Below are positions 1-9,160 of a stretch of DNA of 64,000 bases, piece after piece. Source of the DNA: Lysobacterales bacterium. Its GTDB lineage: Bacteria > Pseudomonadota > Gammaproteobacteria > Xanthomonadales > SZUA-5. Position numbers and translations under genes: made by a program. The stretch is taken from contig JALHMG010000030.1 in the NCBI GenBank assembly GCA_022844135.1, positions 1-64,000 on the forward strand, read 5' to 3'. The notes beneath the pieces are model-generated. The model searched no databases. It worked only from the letters and a program-made list of their open reading frames with translations, and was not told the origin of the DNA. How positions within the stretch are numbered: the first letter of the stretch is position 1; the number at the start of each line of letters is the position of its first letter.

Positions 1-1
1 C

Positions 2-58
2 ATCAATCCCGAGCAGCACGAGCTATTCGCCAAGCTCAAGATCCCCGAGCCGACCTAA
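2..58 (+). CDS. C-terminal end of an unidentified protein (partial)
   Basis: An open frame enters from the left edge and stops at TAA (56-58), leaving the last 18 codons, which read as a charged tail ending LKIPEPT. The tail is too short to assign. It is followed by about 230 bp without a convincing gene. A mobile-element transposase end is possible, but I see no terminal inverted repeat or target duplication to support that. Confidence 0.4.
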   Translation: MNPEQHELFAKLKIPEPT

Positions 59-292
59 AAAGCGCTTGTAGTGTCAAAAATGACTACCGTCGTGTAGTCA
101 AATCAACAGGTTGCAGCGCCAACTGTCGAACTCGGGAGGTCAGTTCGGGCAGTTGGAGAAGGACCGTCAGGCGCGCCTCGGGGGCGGGCAGCGGTCGCGG
201 AGGTCCGACGAGTGACCGAGAACCGCCTGCACTGCGCGAAGAGTGGTTTGGAATTCCTATTCTTTTTTAACCTGATCTTTTGGGTGTATCCG

Positions 293-1000
293 ATGACTGA
301 CTCGATGCAGTTTCAGAACACGGCTCGAAAGACAAGATTTTTGGCAATGCTGTGGACTGTTGGTTGGGTTTTAGTCCAGGTTGCCTCGCCTGCACTAGCT
401 CAGCCCAGTGCGGCGGACGTTGGCGCAAAGATGGCAGAGAGTCAAGCCCAGTTGCGTCAATATGTCTGGCAGTCGCGGGTCGAAGTGGAACTCGATGGCG
501 AGTCCAAAAAGGTCGATCTATATCAAGTGCGATACAACTATGACGGTGAGCTGGAGCGAACGCGCTTGGGTGGCGAAACAAATGAGGAGAATCAGCGGGG
601 TGGTACGCCATTGCGCCGGATCGTGGTTAAGAGAAAAACGGAGCAATCGGCCGAGTTCCTCGAAGCTGTGCAGGAACAGTTGCGTCGCTACATGTCGCAG
701 AAAACCATGACCACGGCGATCTCCAATGCCTTCTTCCGCACGGAGGGCGGCGACATACAAATGCGGGCTGAGAACATCCTGATTGCAGGCGATACGATTG
801 AGTTTCTGATTGCAGAGGAGACGCAAAAGCCGACCTCCATGCTGATCAGTACGCGGGTCGACGGTGAGCCGGTCAAGGTGACGGTCAATTTCAAGACCTT
901 GCCGGATGGACCCAATTATCCGGCCCGTCAGGTGTTGGAGACGCGAACCGCCAACAAGCGGCTGGTGATTACTACGGAAAACTACAACTACGCAAAGTAG
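293..1000 (+). CDS. Secreted protein of unknown function (235 aa)
   Basis: The N-terminus has a basic stretch and then a hydrophobic segment ending SPALAQ, which looks like a Sec signal peptide. The mature part is about 195 residues, mostly predicted beta-strand with charged turns, such as a VWQSRVEVELDGE segment near the start and an RLVITTENYNYAK tail. I do not recognise the family. The long antiparallel strands of a small periplasmic protein resemble a LolA/LolB-like half-barrel, but this is inference only. The frame stays open upstream to 212, but a start there would bury the signal peptide. ATGs at 293, 305 and 347 are all possible and none has a strong ribosome binding site. It is transcribed towards the convergent histidine kinase gene. 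Confidence 0.6.
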   Translation: MTDSMQFQNTARKTRFLAMLWTVGWVLVQVASPALAQPSAADVGAKMAESQAQLRQYVWQSRVEVELDGESKKVDLYQVRYNYDGELERTRLGGETNEENQRGGTPLRRIVVKRKTEQSAEFLEAVQEQLRRYMSQKTMTTAISNAFFRTEGGDIQMRAENILIAGDTIEFLIAEETQKPTSMLISTRVDGEPVKVTVNFKTLPDGPNYPARQVLETRTANKRLVITTENYNYAK

Positions 1001-1183
1001 GTAGATCATCCAGATGAAATTGCCGGTTCAGAATCCGCGGCACGATTGCGTTTGGATCAGGCCATTTAGCCCATCGGGAAGCAGTTCGATTGCTTCTCGC
1101 TGATCGCCGCGGCGATCCCGTAGTAGTGCATGCGCAGGGTATGTTCGAACTCGATCAGCGATTCGAGTCGACTATGTTTCGGC

Positions 1184-2479
1184 CTATCGGCGCACGGGCA
1201 GCGTCAGCCGGACCCGTTGCCCGTGCTCGAGCCGCTCGAAGCTCAGCCGACCGCCAAGCCGATGGGCGACTTGTCCCACAATGGCGAGCCCGAGCCCGGT
1301 ACCGGGTACGCTTCGACTGCGTTCGCCACGGGCGAATGCCTCGGCCAGACGAAGCGCCGCGTCGCGCGCCATGCCATCGCCATGGTCGTCCACCTGTAGG
1401 CACACGCCGTCGCGGTCAGCGGTCAGGCTGACGAGCACGGGTGCCCTACCGTGCTTGAAGGCGTTGTCGATCAAGTTGACGATGGCACGCTGGAGCAGGA
1501 GCGCATTCGCCGGACCGAAGCTGAGCCGGACAGGGGCGAGGACCTGCGATGGCGGTTCAAAGCGATCGAACTCGGCGGCGGCGGCGCGCACCAGCGCGGC
1601 AAGGTCGACCATTTCGTCCAACGGCAACTCGTCGGCCGAGACGAAGTCGAGAAAGCTGCCGACGAGCCGATCAGCCTGTTCGACCTCCCGGACGATTATC
1701 AGCACGTGCTCCTGGTTGTCCTCGGTCTCCGGAAGCATTTCGGCCGCGAGTCGAATGCGCGCCAGCGGACTGCGCATATCGTGGGAAATTCCGCCGAGCA
1801 TCACCTTGCGCTCCCGTTCGAACCGCTCCAGCCGCGCTTGAAGATCGGCATACGCCGCCGCAATCGAGCGGACTTCGGCCGTGCCTTTGACGGGCTGCCG
1901 CGGTCGTTCGCGCTGATCCGGCACGAACGTTACCGACTGGCTTCGAATCCTGGCCTCCAGCCACTCGAGCGGCCGTGAGACGTGCCTGGCGATGGCCCAA
2001 CTTGCGGCGATCACAAACGCCAATGCGGCCAGCAACCCAATTCCGACGGGGTACCAGCGCGGGAAGACGGACGGATCCGTCACGCCGACCCAAACCGGCG
2101 GAGACTGATCGATTCGCACGCGCATCGAAAATGTCGGCCTGCCCTGGCTCGCATGCAGGTTCACCTGGTCGACCTCGAAACCGTGCCGGTTCAGTTCCTC
2201 GATGAGCTTTGCCGCCCCAGGCCAAGTCGCAATGGCGAGCCCTCCGCGCGCGTCAGGCGGCTCGATCCGCTCGACGGATTGTGGCGCAGCAAGCACCGGC
2301 CTCGTGCCGAGCACCCTGGCCAGCTCGGGCGCCAGGACTTCGGCATAGGGCCCAGCCAGGACTACGTTGCGGTCGAAGAACACCACCGCGCCGAAGGTGA
2401 TCGTGGCACAGACGACTGTCAGTCCCTGCGCGAGCAGCAGACGTGCGAAGAGCGAATCCAGCCGATTTACATGCGCCAC
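1184..2479 (-). CDS. Sensor histidine kinase (EnvZ/CpxA-like)
   Basis: Inner-membrane sensor kinase of 431 aa that should phosphorylate the response regulator encoded 9 bp upstream. It has a transmembrane helix at about 12-35, a periplasmic domain of about 105 residues, a second helix at about 145-164 and a HAMP region. The phosphoacceptor box GGISHDMRSPLAR follows with His near 233. The ATP-binding domain carries the N box (NLIDNAFKHG), a G1 box (DDHGDGM) and a G2 box (GTGLGLAIV). All catalytic boxes are intact. The signal is unknown. It forms a minus-strand pair with the regulator and lies divergently from the lipase/DUF1302/DUF1329/RND cluster, so control of that cluster is plausible but not shown. 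Confidence 0.92.
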   Translation of the reverse strand: MAHVNRLDSLFARLLLAQGLTVVCATITFGAVVFFDRNVVLAGPYAEVLAPELARVLGTRPVLAAPQSVERIEPPDARGGLAIATWPGAAKLIEELNRHGFEVDQVNLHASQGRPTFSMRVRIDQSPPVWVGVTDPSVFPRWYPVGIGLLAALAFVIAASWAIARHVSRPLEWLEARIRSQSVTFVPDQRERPRQPVKGTAEVRSIAAAYADLQARLERFERERKVMLGGISHDMRSPLARIRLAAEMLPETEDNQEHVLIIVREVEQADRLVGSFLDFVSADELPLDEMVDLAALVRAAAAEFDRFEPPSQVLAPVRLSFGPANALLLQRAIVNLIDNAFKHGRAPVLVSLTADRDGVCLQVDDHGDGMARDAALRLAEAFARGERSRSVPGTGLGLAIVGQVAHRLGGRLSFERLEHGQRVRLTLPVRR

Positions 2480-2488
2480 CGGGTCCTC

Positions 2489-3193
2489 CTACCGCGGCGC
2501 TGCGGGACGTGGAATAAAGACATAGCCTTCACCCCGCACCGTGTCGACCCAGCCCCGACCAGAGCTGTGTTGCATCAACTTGCGCCTCAATCGATAGACT
2601 TGTGCGTCGACGGTCCGGTCCAGCGGTCGGTAGTTGCCGATTTGGACCTGGGCGTTCAGATGTTCTCGCGTGAGCGACTTGCCCGGGTGGCTTGCCAATT
2701 CCAACAACAGCTTGAACTCTGTGCTGGTGAGCTTTATAAATTGATCTCGGACTCGTACCTCACGCAGCTGTGGGTCGATAGTCAAGTCGTCGAAGCGCAT
2801 CACGGGCGATTCGGGACGTTCCCCTGCTTTGCGCCGCAACAGCGCACGGATGCGTGCCACGAGTTCGCGCCGGTCGAAGGGCTTTGCGAGGTAGTCGTCG
2901 GCGCCTGTGTCCAGGCCCAGCACCTTCTCCGAGGGCTCGCCGCGCGCCGTCAGCATCAGGATGGCCAATTGCCTGTTGCCAGCGCGCCAGCGTCTGCACA
3001 AGTCCAGCCCGTTCGCATCCGGCAACATCACGTCCAGCAAGATCACGTCGGGGCAGGCTTGAGACATCAGGCTGTCGCCCTCGGCACCGGTCAGCGCAAC
3101 CTGCACTGACCAGCCTTCGCGACTGAGCAGAACTTGAAGCATGCCGGACAACGTGATGTCGTCGTCGACGAGCAGTATTGAAGCGTGGTCCAT
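2489..3193 (-). CDS. OmpR-family response regulator
   Basis: DNA-binding regulator partnered with the adjacent kinase. The N-terminal receiver has the acidic pocket (LLVDDD), the phosphoacceptor Asp in ILLDVMLP (residue 54 from this start), a Thr in MLTARG and the Lys in LAKPF. The C-terminal winged helix has the typical LTSTEFKLL and VRGEGYVF segments. Length 234 aa is normal. I start at the ATG at 3193, which gives the usual short lead-in before the receiver. A GTG three codons upstream (3202) is also possible. The promoter must lie in the 3194-3407 divergent interval. Confidence 0.92.
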   Translation of the reverse strand: MDHASILLVDDDITLSGMLQVLLSREGWSVQVALTGAEGDSLMSQACPDVILLDVMLPDANGLDLCRRWRAGNRQLAILMLTARGEPSEKVLGLDTGADDYLAKPFDRRELVARIRALLRRKAGERPESPVMRFDDLTIDPQLREVRVRDQFIKLTSTEFKLLLELASHPGKSLTREHLNAQVQIGNYRPLDRTVDAQVYRLRRKLMQHSSGRGWVDTVRGEGYVFIPRPAAPR

Positions 3194-3407
3194 CCCTCGC
3201 ACTCTAACTCATCTGATCGGGCAACGCGGCGACCGCTGCCCAGCCTCTAAATCGCGCGTCTGGAAACCAAAAGGCTATCACCTATGTTGCGACGCAGCAT
3301 CGACTTGTTACGCTCATTCGTTAGTTTTGTGTTGCGTTCGGTTGACAGCACTACTAGCATCAATTGGAACCTGCTTCTTCCCGAACCTCCCACCAAGGAA
3401 CCCGCGC

Positions 3408-5609
3408 ATGCACCTTCAGCGGCTTGTCCCATTGGCGATTGCTGGCATTTTGCTCAGCGCTTGTAGCGGCAGCAGCAACAGCCCGCGCGCCACGCCTGTT
3501 CAGGGCGCCACCAACAGTAATGGTCAATTCGTCAGCGGTATCCAAACCGCACGATTCGATCCGACTGCCGGTGTCATCCCATTCCCGAACAACTTGTTGA
3601 TTCAAGGGTCGCGCGACCTGACGGTCAATGCTCCAGCCGCCAATCCGAACAACTTCGGTGATCCGACAGTTGCGTTGAATGCGCTGGACGGCTTCTCGAC
3701 CACATCGCCGTGGACGATGACCTTTACCACCGCTCTGGCGCCGGCAACTCTGCTACCTGGAAACACGGTGCGCTTGTTCGAAGTGGCGGTTGTCACGTCG
3801 GGCCCGGCAGCAGGTGCGGTACAGCGCGTCGTTCGCGAACTGGCGTCTCCGGCCGAATACGTGGTCGCGGTATCGACCACCGATGCGACCAACCGTACGT
3901 TGGCGATCGTGCCGACGCGACCGCTGGAAGAACTCAAATCGTACATGGCTGTGGTGACTAACGGCGTGACCGACACCGCAGGCAACAACGCCACGCCCGA
4001 TCAAACGTATTTCCTTGCCAAGCGTACGACGCCATTGTCGTCGGGTACTGGTGCGGCCTGCGTCTCGCTCGATCCGTTGTTGCCGGCATCCTCCGCTTGC
4101 GCGCTGGAGCCTTTGCGTCAGTTGACCAATTCGTTCGAGGCTGCGGCTGCGGCTGCGGGCGTCAACCGCAGCAACATCGTCGTGTCATGGGTGGCCAACA
4201 CGCAAGGCGTCACGCCAACGCTTCGCCTGGTCCGCAGCACGGCCCGCCCGGCCACCACGCGCTTTGCCCGTACTGGTTTGACGACCGCCGCCGCTGGTCT
4301 GCCGCCGATTGCGGATATCTTCATCGGCACCATCGGCCTACCTTACTACCTGACCGCACCGGGTACTGGAACGCCGGCTGCGCCGGCCAGTGCAGTGCTC
4401 ACGAGCTTTTGGCGTGCGGCGCCGGGTGCATACGTTCCGCCGTTCAATGCGCTGGGACTGGATCCAACGTCGACGAACCTGACAGTGGCCAATCCGATTC
4501 CGATTGCGACATCGACTCAGACCGCACCGGTGTTGGTGACCATCCCGAATGCTGCCAGTGGTCAGACTCGCCCGGCCGCCGGTTGGCCGGTGGTGATTTT
4601 CCAGCACGGCATCACTCGCAATCGTTGCGATATGTTCGCCATCTCGGCGACTTTCGCACAGGCTGGCTGGGCGGTGATCGCAATCGATCAACCGCTGCAT
4701 GGCGCCTCGCCGACTGCCACCACGGACGTATGCCGGCCGTTTTACATCGGCAACACGCCGTTCGCTCAGGCCGGCGCTCGCGAGCGTACCTTTGACGTCG
4801 ATCTCATCAACAACGCGACGTCGGCACCGGGACCGGATGGCCAGATCGATCCCACTGGCGCGCATTCCATCAACTTGTCGAGTCTGCTGACGTCGCGCGA
4901 CAACGTTCGCCAAGCCGTTGCCGATCTCGGTGTATTGGCGGTCAGCATTCCGACCATGGACGTTGACGGGAACACCGCTGCCGATTTCGATGGATCTCGC
5001 GTCGCTTTCGTCGGTCAGTCCCTCGGGGCCATTGTGGGTACGACGTTCCTGGCGCTTGAACCAACGGTCAACGTTGCGCTGCTCAATGTGCCGGGCGGTG
5101 GCATCGCGAACCTGTTGAACGGATCGCCGACCTTCGGCCCGCGCATCCGCGCCGGCATCTCCGCCGCGTCTGGAATTCCGCAGAACGATCCGCGTTTTCC
5201 GGGCACGTTGGGCCAGTTTTTGCTAATCACCCAGACCGTGATCGATTCGGGCGATCCGATCAATTACGCACGTCTGGCTACCAGCAAACGCATTTTGCTC
5301 CAGGAAGTCGTCGGCGGTGGGTCGGTGCTTCCCGATCAGGTCGTTCCGAACACGGTCGCAGGCGCACCGTTGTCCGGCACCGAGCCGCTGATCGCGAACC
5401 TTGGCTTGAGCGCGATTACGCAAACCACGAGCAATGCCAACGGCATTCGCGGTGTGACGCGCTTTATTGTCGGCGATCACGGTTCGCTCCTGTCGCCCAC
5501 TGCCTCGGCGGCCGCGACTGCAGAAATGCAAGGCCAGATGGCATCGCTGGTGGCGACAGGTGGCACTACTGTGACCGTCACTAACCGCGCCGTCATTCGT
5601 ACCCAGTAA
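3408..5609 (+). CDS. Lipase-like surface lipoprotein (VolA / Pla-1/cef family-like)
   Basis: Predicted lipoprotein of 733 aa. The N-terminal hydrophobic segment ends in a lipobox (LLSAC, Cys 19). The C-terminal half is an alpha/beta hydrolase: an oxyanion region around VVIFQHGITRNRC, the nucleophile elbow GQSLG with Ser near residue 537, and a late DHGSLL segment that could hold the catalytic His. The N-terminal region resembles that of bacterial virulence-factor lipases such as VolA, an outer-membrane lysophospholipase. The frame stays open upstream to 3141, but the lipobox fixes the start at 3408. It is followed after 32 bp by the DUF1302 gene and probably opens that operon. Likely role: releasing fatty acids or other acyl products at the cell surface for uptake by the downstream envelope proteins. 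Substrate unknown. Confidence 0.82.
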   Translation: MHLQRLVPLAIAGILLSACSGSSNSPRATPVQGATNSNGQFVSGIQTARFDPTAGVIPFPNNLLIQGSRDLTVNAPAANPNNFGDPTVALNALDGFSTTSPWTMTFTTALAPATLLPGNTVRLFEVAVVTSGPAAGAVQRVVRELASPAEYVVAVSTTDATNRTLAIVPTRPLEELKSYMAVVTNGVTDTAGNNATPDQTYFLAKRTTPLSSGTGAACVSLDPLLPASSACALEPLRQLTNSFEAAAAAAGVNRSNIVVSWVANTQGVTPTLRLVRSTARPATTRFARTGLTTAAAGLPPIADIFIGTIGLPYYLTAPGTGTPAAPASAVLTSFWRAAPGAYVPPFNALGLDPTSTNLTVANPIPIATSTQTAPVLVTIPNAASGQTRPAAGWPVVIFQHGITRNRCDMFAISATFAQAGWAVIAIDQPLHGASPTATTDVCRPFYIGNTPFAQAGARERTFDVDLINNATSAPGPDGQIDPTGAHSINLSSLLTSRDNVRQAVADLGVLAVSIPTMDVDGNTAADFDGSRVAFVGQSLGAIVGTTFLALEPTVNVALLNVPGGGIANLLNGSPTFGPRIRAGISAASGIPQNDPRFPGTLGQFLLITQTVIDSGDPINYARLATSKRILLQEVVGGGSVLPDQVVPNTVAGAPLSGTEPLIANLGLSAITQTTSNANGIRGVTRFIVGDHGSLLSPTASAAATAEMQGQMASLVATGGTTVTVTNRAVIRTQ

Positions 5610-5641
5610 CGAGAAGCGAGTCGGATCCCATGGAGAAAATG

Positions 5642-7540
5642 ATGAAAAGCACCATACCCGCACGCTCGCGTCTTGCGCTCGCTGTGCTTGGCGCACTCGC
5701 CGCCACACCAACCTTAGCTTGGGAATACAGCAACGGCGATTTCGCGCTGACCACGTCGAACACGTTCAGTTACGGCGTTCAGTCGCGAGTTCAAGAGCGT
5801 GACGAAGACTTGATTGGCAAGGCAAACCTGTTCGTCCCTACCGCTCCCTCCGCAGCACTGCCGACGGGAATTCCGTTTCCAGCGGCGCTTCCAAATGCAC
5901 AGCAGCGATTGTTGCCTGGCCGCTTTTCGGTCAATAGCGACGACGGCAATCGCAAATGGGATCGAGGAGATGTAACGAGTAACGCGGTGAAGTGGAATGG
6001 CGAGTTGAGCTGGACCTATGGAGAAAACTGGGGCGGCTTCGTTCGCGCTTTAGCTTTCTACGACTTCGAGAACCAGCGCCGCGACGACATCTCCGATCTG
6101 GCAAAGGAGTTGGTCGGAAAGGACGCGCAGTTGCTCGACTTCTTCGTCTACAACAATTTCTCGATTGGCGAAACGAACGGTTCGGTGCGCCTGGGCCGCC
6201 AAGTAGTCAGTTGGGGCGAAAGCACGTTTATCCAACAGGGCATCAACGTCATCAACCCTATCGACGTTTCGAAACTGCGAGTTGCGGGATCTGAACTGAA
6301 AGAGGCATTCCTGCCAATCGAACAGCTCTGGACCAGCTTTAGCTTTAACGAAAATTTGTCGATCGAAGCCCTGTACATGCTGGAGTTCGAGAACACGGAG
6401 CCGGAGCCGTCAGGCACGTACTTCAGTTCGAACGACTTCGCTGCGCTCGGTGGCGAATACGTCATGCTCAACTTTGGGCTTGTGCCTGAGCCGATTAACT
6501 TCGGTTTCTGCCCTGCCATCAGTGCTGGCCAGAATCCCGGTGGCTTCAACCCATTCACGCTCGCAATCCAGCGCTCTGCCTGCGCGGCCGCCGTTCCGCG
6601 TGCCCCGGATCGCTACGCCGACGAGCACGGCCAGTACGGTGTGGCGCTGCGGTATTTCGCGCCAGAGCTCAATAACACTGAGTTCGGCCTGTACTTCCTC
6701 AATTACCACAGCCGTTTGCCGCTGCTGTCCGGTGTCTCGGTTACCAACTCCAACGCTAACTCGGCACGGTACTTCGCCGAATACCCCGAGGACATCGAGC
6801 TCTACGGATTTAGCTTCAATACGACGCTCGAGGGTTCTGGCATCGCGATTCAGGGCGAACTGAGCTATCGACCGAACGCACCGCTTCAGGTCGACGACGT
6901 CGAACTGCTGTTTACCGCGCTGAGCCCGCTGAATGCGGTGATTCCGCAGCCAGTGAATCGCTTTGTCAGTCAATTGGGTTCTGTCGGTCCTGGCGAGTAC
7001 GTAAAGGGCTGGGAACGCCACGAGATCAGCCAGTTCCAAACCACGGCCACCAAGATCATCGGTCCCGAGAACTGGATCGCTGCCGATCAAATTTCTGCCG
7101 TACTGGAAATTGGCGCCACCAAAGTGTGGGATTTGCCGGACCCGTCAGTGCTGCGTTATCAGGGCGATGGTACCGATACCGGTGGCGGCCCAGATTTCCT
7201 GACCGGCGCGTTCCGAAATCCGCAGACACTCAACGCTGGCTTCCCGACCTCGTTCTCCTGGGGCTATCGCCTGGCTGGTCGCGCCGATTACAACAACGCG
7301 TTCGGCTCGCCATTCACCGTGTCGCCGCGCGTCGCTTTCAACCACGACGTGAACGGCATTACGCCTGGCCCAGGCGGAAACTTCTTGGAAGATCGGCGCT
7401 CGCTGACGCTCGGCGTCGAGGCCAATTATTTGAACGAATGGAGTGTCGATCTGAGCTACACGCGCTTTTCGGGCGCCGGCATCTTTAACGTGATCAACGA
7501 TCGCGATTTCGTGGCCTTCACGGCGCGTTACGCGTTCTGA
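5642..7540 (+). CDS. DUF1302 family outer-membrane protein
   Basis: A 632 aa exported protein. A signal peptide ends PTLAW. The body is rich in alternating aromatic strands and contains the family-typical block VRLGRQVVSWGE followed by INPIDVSKLR, and it ends in an aromatic residue (FTARYAF), typical of outer-membrane barrels. DUF1302 proteins are commonly encoded next to DUF1329 proteins and RND transporters, as here. The start is uncertain: in-frame ATGs lie at 5630, 5639 and 5642, and GGAGA at 5632-5636 sits correctly for 5642. The DUF1329 gene follows with a short gap. Probable role: outer-membrane channel or receptor for a hydrophobic substrate. Confidence 0.88.
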   Translation: MKSTIPARSRLALAVLGALAATPTLAWEYSNGDFALTTSNTFSYGVQSRVQERDEDLIGKANLFVPTAPSAALPTGIPFPAALPNAQQRLLPGRFSVNSDDGNRKWDRGDVTSNAVKWNGELSWTYGENWGGFVRALAFYDFENQRRDDISDLAKELVGKDAQLLDFFVYNNFSIGETNGSVRLGRQVVSWGESTFIQQGINVINPIDVSKLRVAGSELKEAFLPIEQLWTSFSFNENLSIEALYMLEFENTEPEPSGTYFSSNDFAALGGEYVMLNFGLVPEPINFGFCPAISAGQNPGGFNPFTLAIQRSACAAAVPRAPDRYADEHGQYGVALRYFAPELNNTEFGLYFLNYHSRLPLLSGVSVTNSNANSARYFAEYPEDIELYGFSFNTTLEGSGIAIQGELSYRPNAPLQVDDVELLFTALSPLNAVIPQPVNRFVSQLGSVGPGEYVKGWERHEISQFQTTATKIIGPENWIAADQISAVLEIGATKVWDLPDPSVLRYQGDGTDTGGGPDFLTGAFRNPQTLNAGFPTSFSWGYRLAGRADYNNAFGSPFTVSPRVAFNHDVNGITPGPGGNFLEDRRSLTLGVEANYLNEWSVDLSYTRFSGAGIFNVINDRDFVAFTARYAF

Positions 7541-7564
7541 CGAACTGAGGCGGAGGAGAGTGTG

Positions 7565-8920
7565 ATGAGAATGACCAATAGACTGCTCGGCGCTCTGCTG
7601 AGCCTCGGACTGGCCGGCGGCGCGTATGCAGCCGTGCCAGCAGCCCAGGCGGATCGGCTCGGCAAAGATCTGATGCCCGTGGGCGGCGAGAAGGGCGCGA
7701 ACAAGGACAACACCATTCCGGCCTGGGAAGGCGGAATCACGCGGCCGCCAGCGAACTTCAAGCTGGGCGACTTCCACCCGGATCCGTTCCCGAACGATAA
7801 GCCTGTGATGCAGTTGACCCAGGCGAATTACAAGGACCATGCGGCCAAGTTATCCCCAGGGCAACAGGCGATGTTCGCCAAGTACCCGACGTTCCGGATG
7901 GACATCTATCCGACCCGGCGAACGGCCTCGTTCCCGCAGCGCATCTACGACATGACCAAACGCAACGCGACCACCGCCAAGATGATTGGCGAAGGCGCGG
8001 GTGTCGATAACGTCGCCGAGGGCTTCCCGTTCCCGATTCCTTCCGATGGCTATCAGGTCATCTGGAATCACAAGCTAAAGTACAAAGGCGTCGCGGTTCG
8101 TCGTTGGGCGAATCAAGCGGCACCGACGGCCACCGGAGCGTTCACGCCAATCCGGATTCGCGAGGAGCTGTTGGGCCTGTATTGGAAGGAAGGAAACACG
8201 ATCGCCGATATCAACAACATCCTCACCTATTACTATCAAGAGGTGTTGTCGCCCGCTCGCCTGGCCGGTGGCGTGCTGCTGGTGCACGAGACCCTGAACC
8301 AGGAAGCGCAGCAGCGTCAGGCGTGGGTTTACAACCCTGGTCAACGTCGTGTTCGCAAGGCGCCGAACGTGGCCTACGACAATCCGGGTACGGCGTCGGA
8401 TGGTCTGCGCACCAACGATATGACCGACATGTTCAATGGCGCGTTGGATCGCTTCGAATGGAAGCTGGTTGGTAAGCGCGAAATGCTGGTTCCGTACAAC
8501 AGCTACAAAGTGCATGCGCGTGGGCTGGACTACAAGACTATCTTGAAGCCTGGTCACATCAATCCCGACTTGCTCCGCTATGAGCTTCATCGCGTATGGG
8601 TCGTCGAAGCCACGCTGCGCAGCGGCTTCCGCCATATCAACAAGCGTCGCACCTTCTTCCTCGATGAGGATAGCTGGCAGATCACGATGATCGATCATTA
8701 CGACAGCCAGGGCCAAATCTGGCGTTATAGCGAGGCCAGCAGCATCAACTACTACGAGCAGCCGGTTTACTGGACGACGCTGGAAACTCACCACGACCTG
8801 AAGTCCGGGCGGTACATTGTCTCCGGTCTCGACAACCAGGAGGCGCCGGTGGACTTCTCGTTCGTCACGTCGCCAGAGAACTTCTCGCCGCAAGCATTGC
8901 GTAGCCGCGGCGTTCGCTGA
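7565..8920 (+). CDS. DUF1329 family periplasmic/outer-membrane protein
   Basis: A 451 aa exported protein with a signal peptide ending GGAYAA. It contains blocks characteristic of DUF1329: a central RKAPNVAYDNPGT, a following YNSYKV region and a late RRTFFLDEDSWQ. The fold of this family is related to the LolA/LolB lipid-binding half-barrel (family knowledge). A strong ribosome binding site GGAGGAGAG (7552-7560) precedes both a GTG at 7562 and the ATG at 7565. I use the ATG. It is coupled to the DUF1302 gene and should work with it and with the MMPL transporter in moving a lipid or other hydrophobic molecule. A hairpin terminator or attenuator follows at 8933. Confidence 0.88.
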   Translation: MRMTNRLLGALLSLGLAGGAYAAVPAAQADRLGKDLMPVGGEKGANKDNTIPAWEGGITRPPANFKLGDFHPDPFPNDKPVMQLTQANYKDHAAKLSPGQQAMFAKYPTFRMDIYPTRRTASFPQRIYDMTKRNATTAKMIGEGAGVDNVAEGFPFPIPSDGYQVIWNHKLKYKGVAVRRWANQAAPTATGAFTPIRIREELLGLYWKEGNTIADINNILTYYYQEVLSPARLAGGVLLVHETLNQEAQQRQAWVYNPGQRRVRKAPNVAYDNPGTASDGLRTNDMTDMFNGALDRFEWKLVGKREMLVPYNSYKVHARGLDYKTILKPGHINPDLLRYELHRVWVVEATLRSGFRHINKRRTFFLDEDSWQITMIDHYDSQGQIWRYSEASSINYYEQPVYWTTLETHHDLKSGRYIVSGLDNQEAPVDFSFVTSPENFSPQALRSRGVR

Positions 8921-8932
8921 TCTGATGTGCCT

Positions 8933-8970
8933 CGAACGCCGGCCGGGTCGAAAACCTCGGCCGGCGTTCG
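8933..8970 (+). terminator. Hairpin after the DUF1329 gene
   Basis: Perfect 13 bp inverted repeat (8933-8945 with 8958-8970, arm CGAACGCCGGCCG) around a 12 nt loop. It starts 12 bp after the stop codon and only a short T-containing stretch follows. It could be a terminator or a partial attenuator lowering expression of the YCF48 and MMPL genes relative to the upstream genes. The 240 bp interval to the next gene shows nothing else clear. Confidence 0.6.
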
Positions 8971-9160
8971 CGTTTCTGGCATGGCATCGGTAGTCCGGCT
9001 CAGGGCGGCCCGTTCAGGGCTCCGCCATTCAGGTGCCTGAGCATCGTGGCGGTGTAAGGAGACGCGCTGGACCGACGTTTCCATTGTCGCCCATGGCCCA
9101 CCCGCCGACGCCAAATCATGCCATTGCTTCGCGTCGATTCGAGCTTGAGAGGGGATACGG

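Noticed and set aside
59..292. Possible insertion-sequence end left of the secreted protein
   Set aside because: Only 18 codons of the leftmost gene are visible and no terminal inverted repeat or duplicated target could be confirmed.
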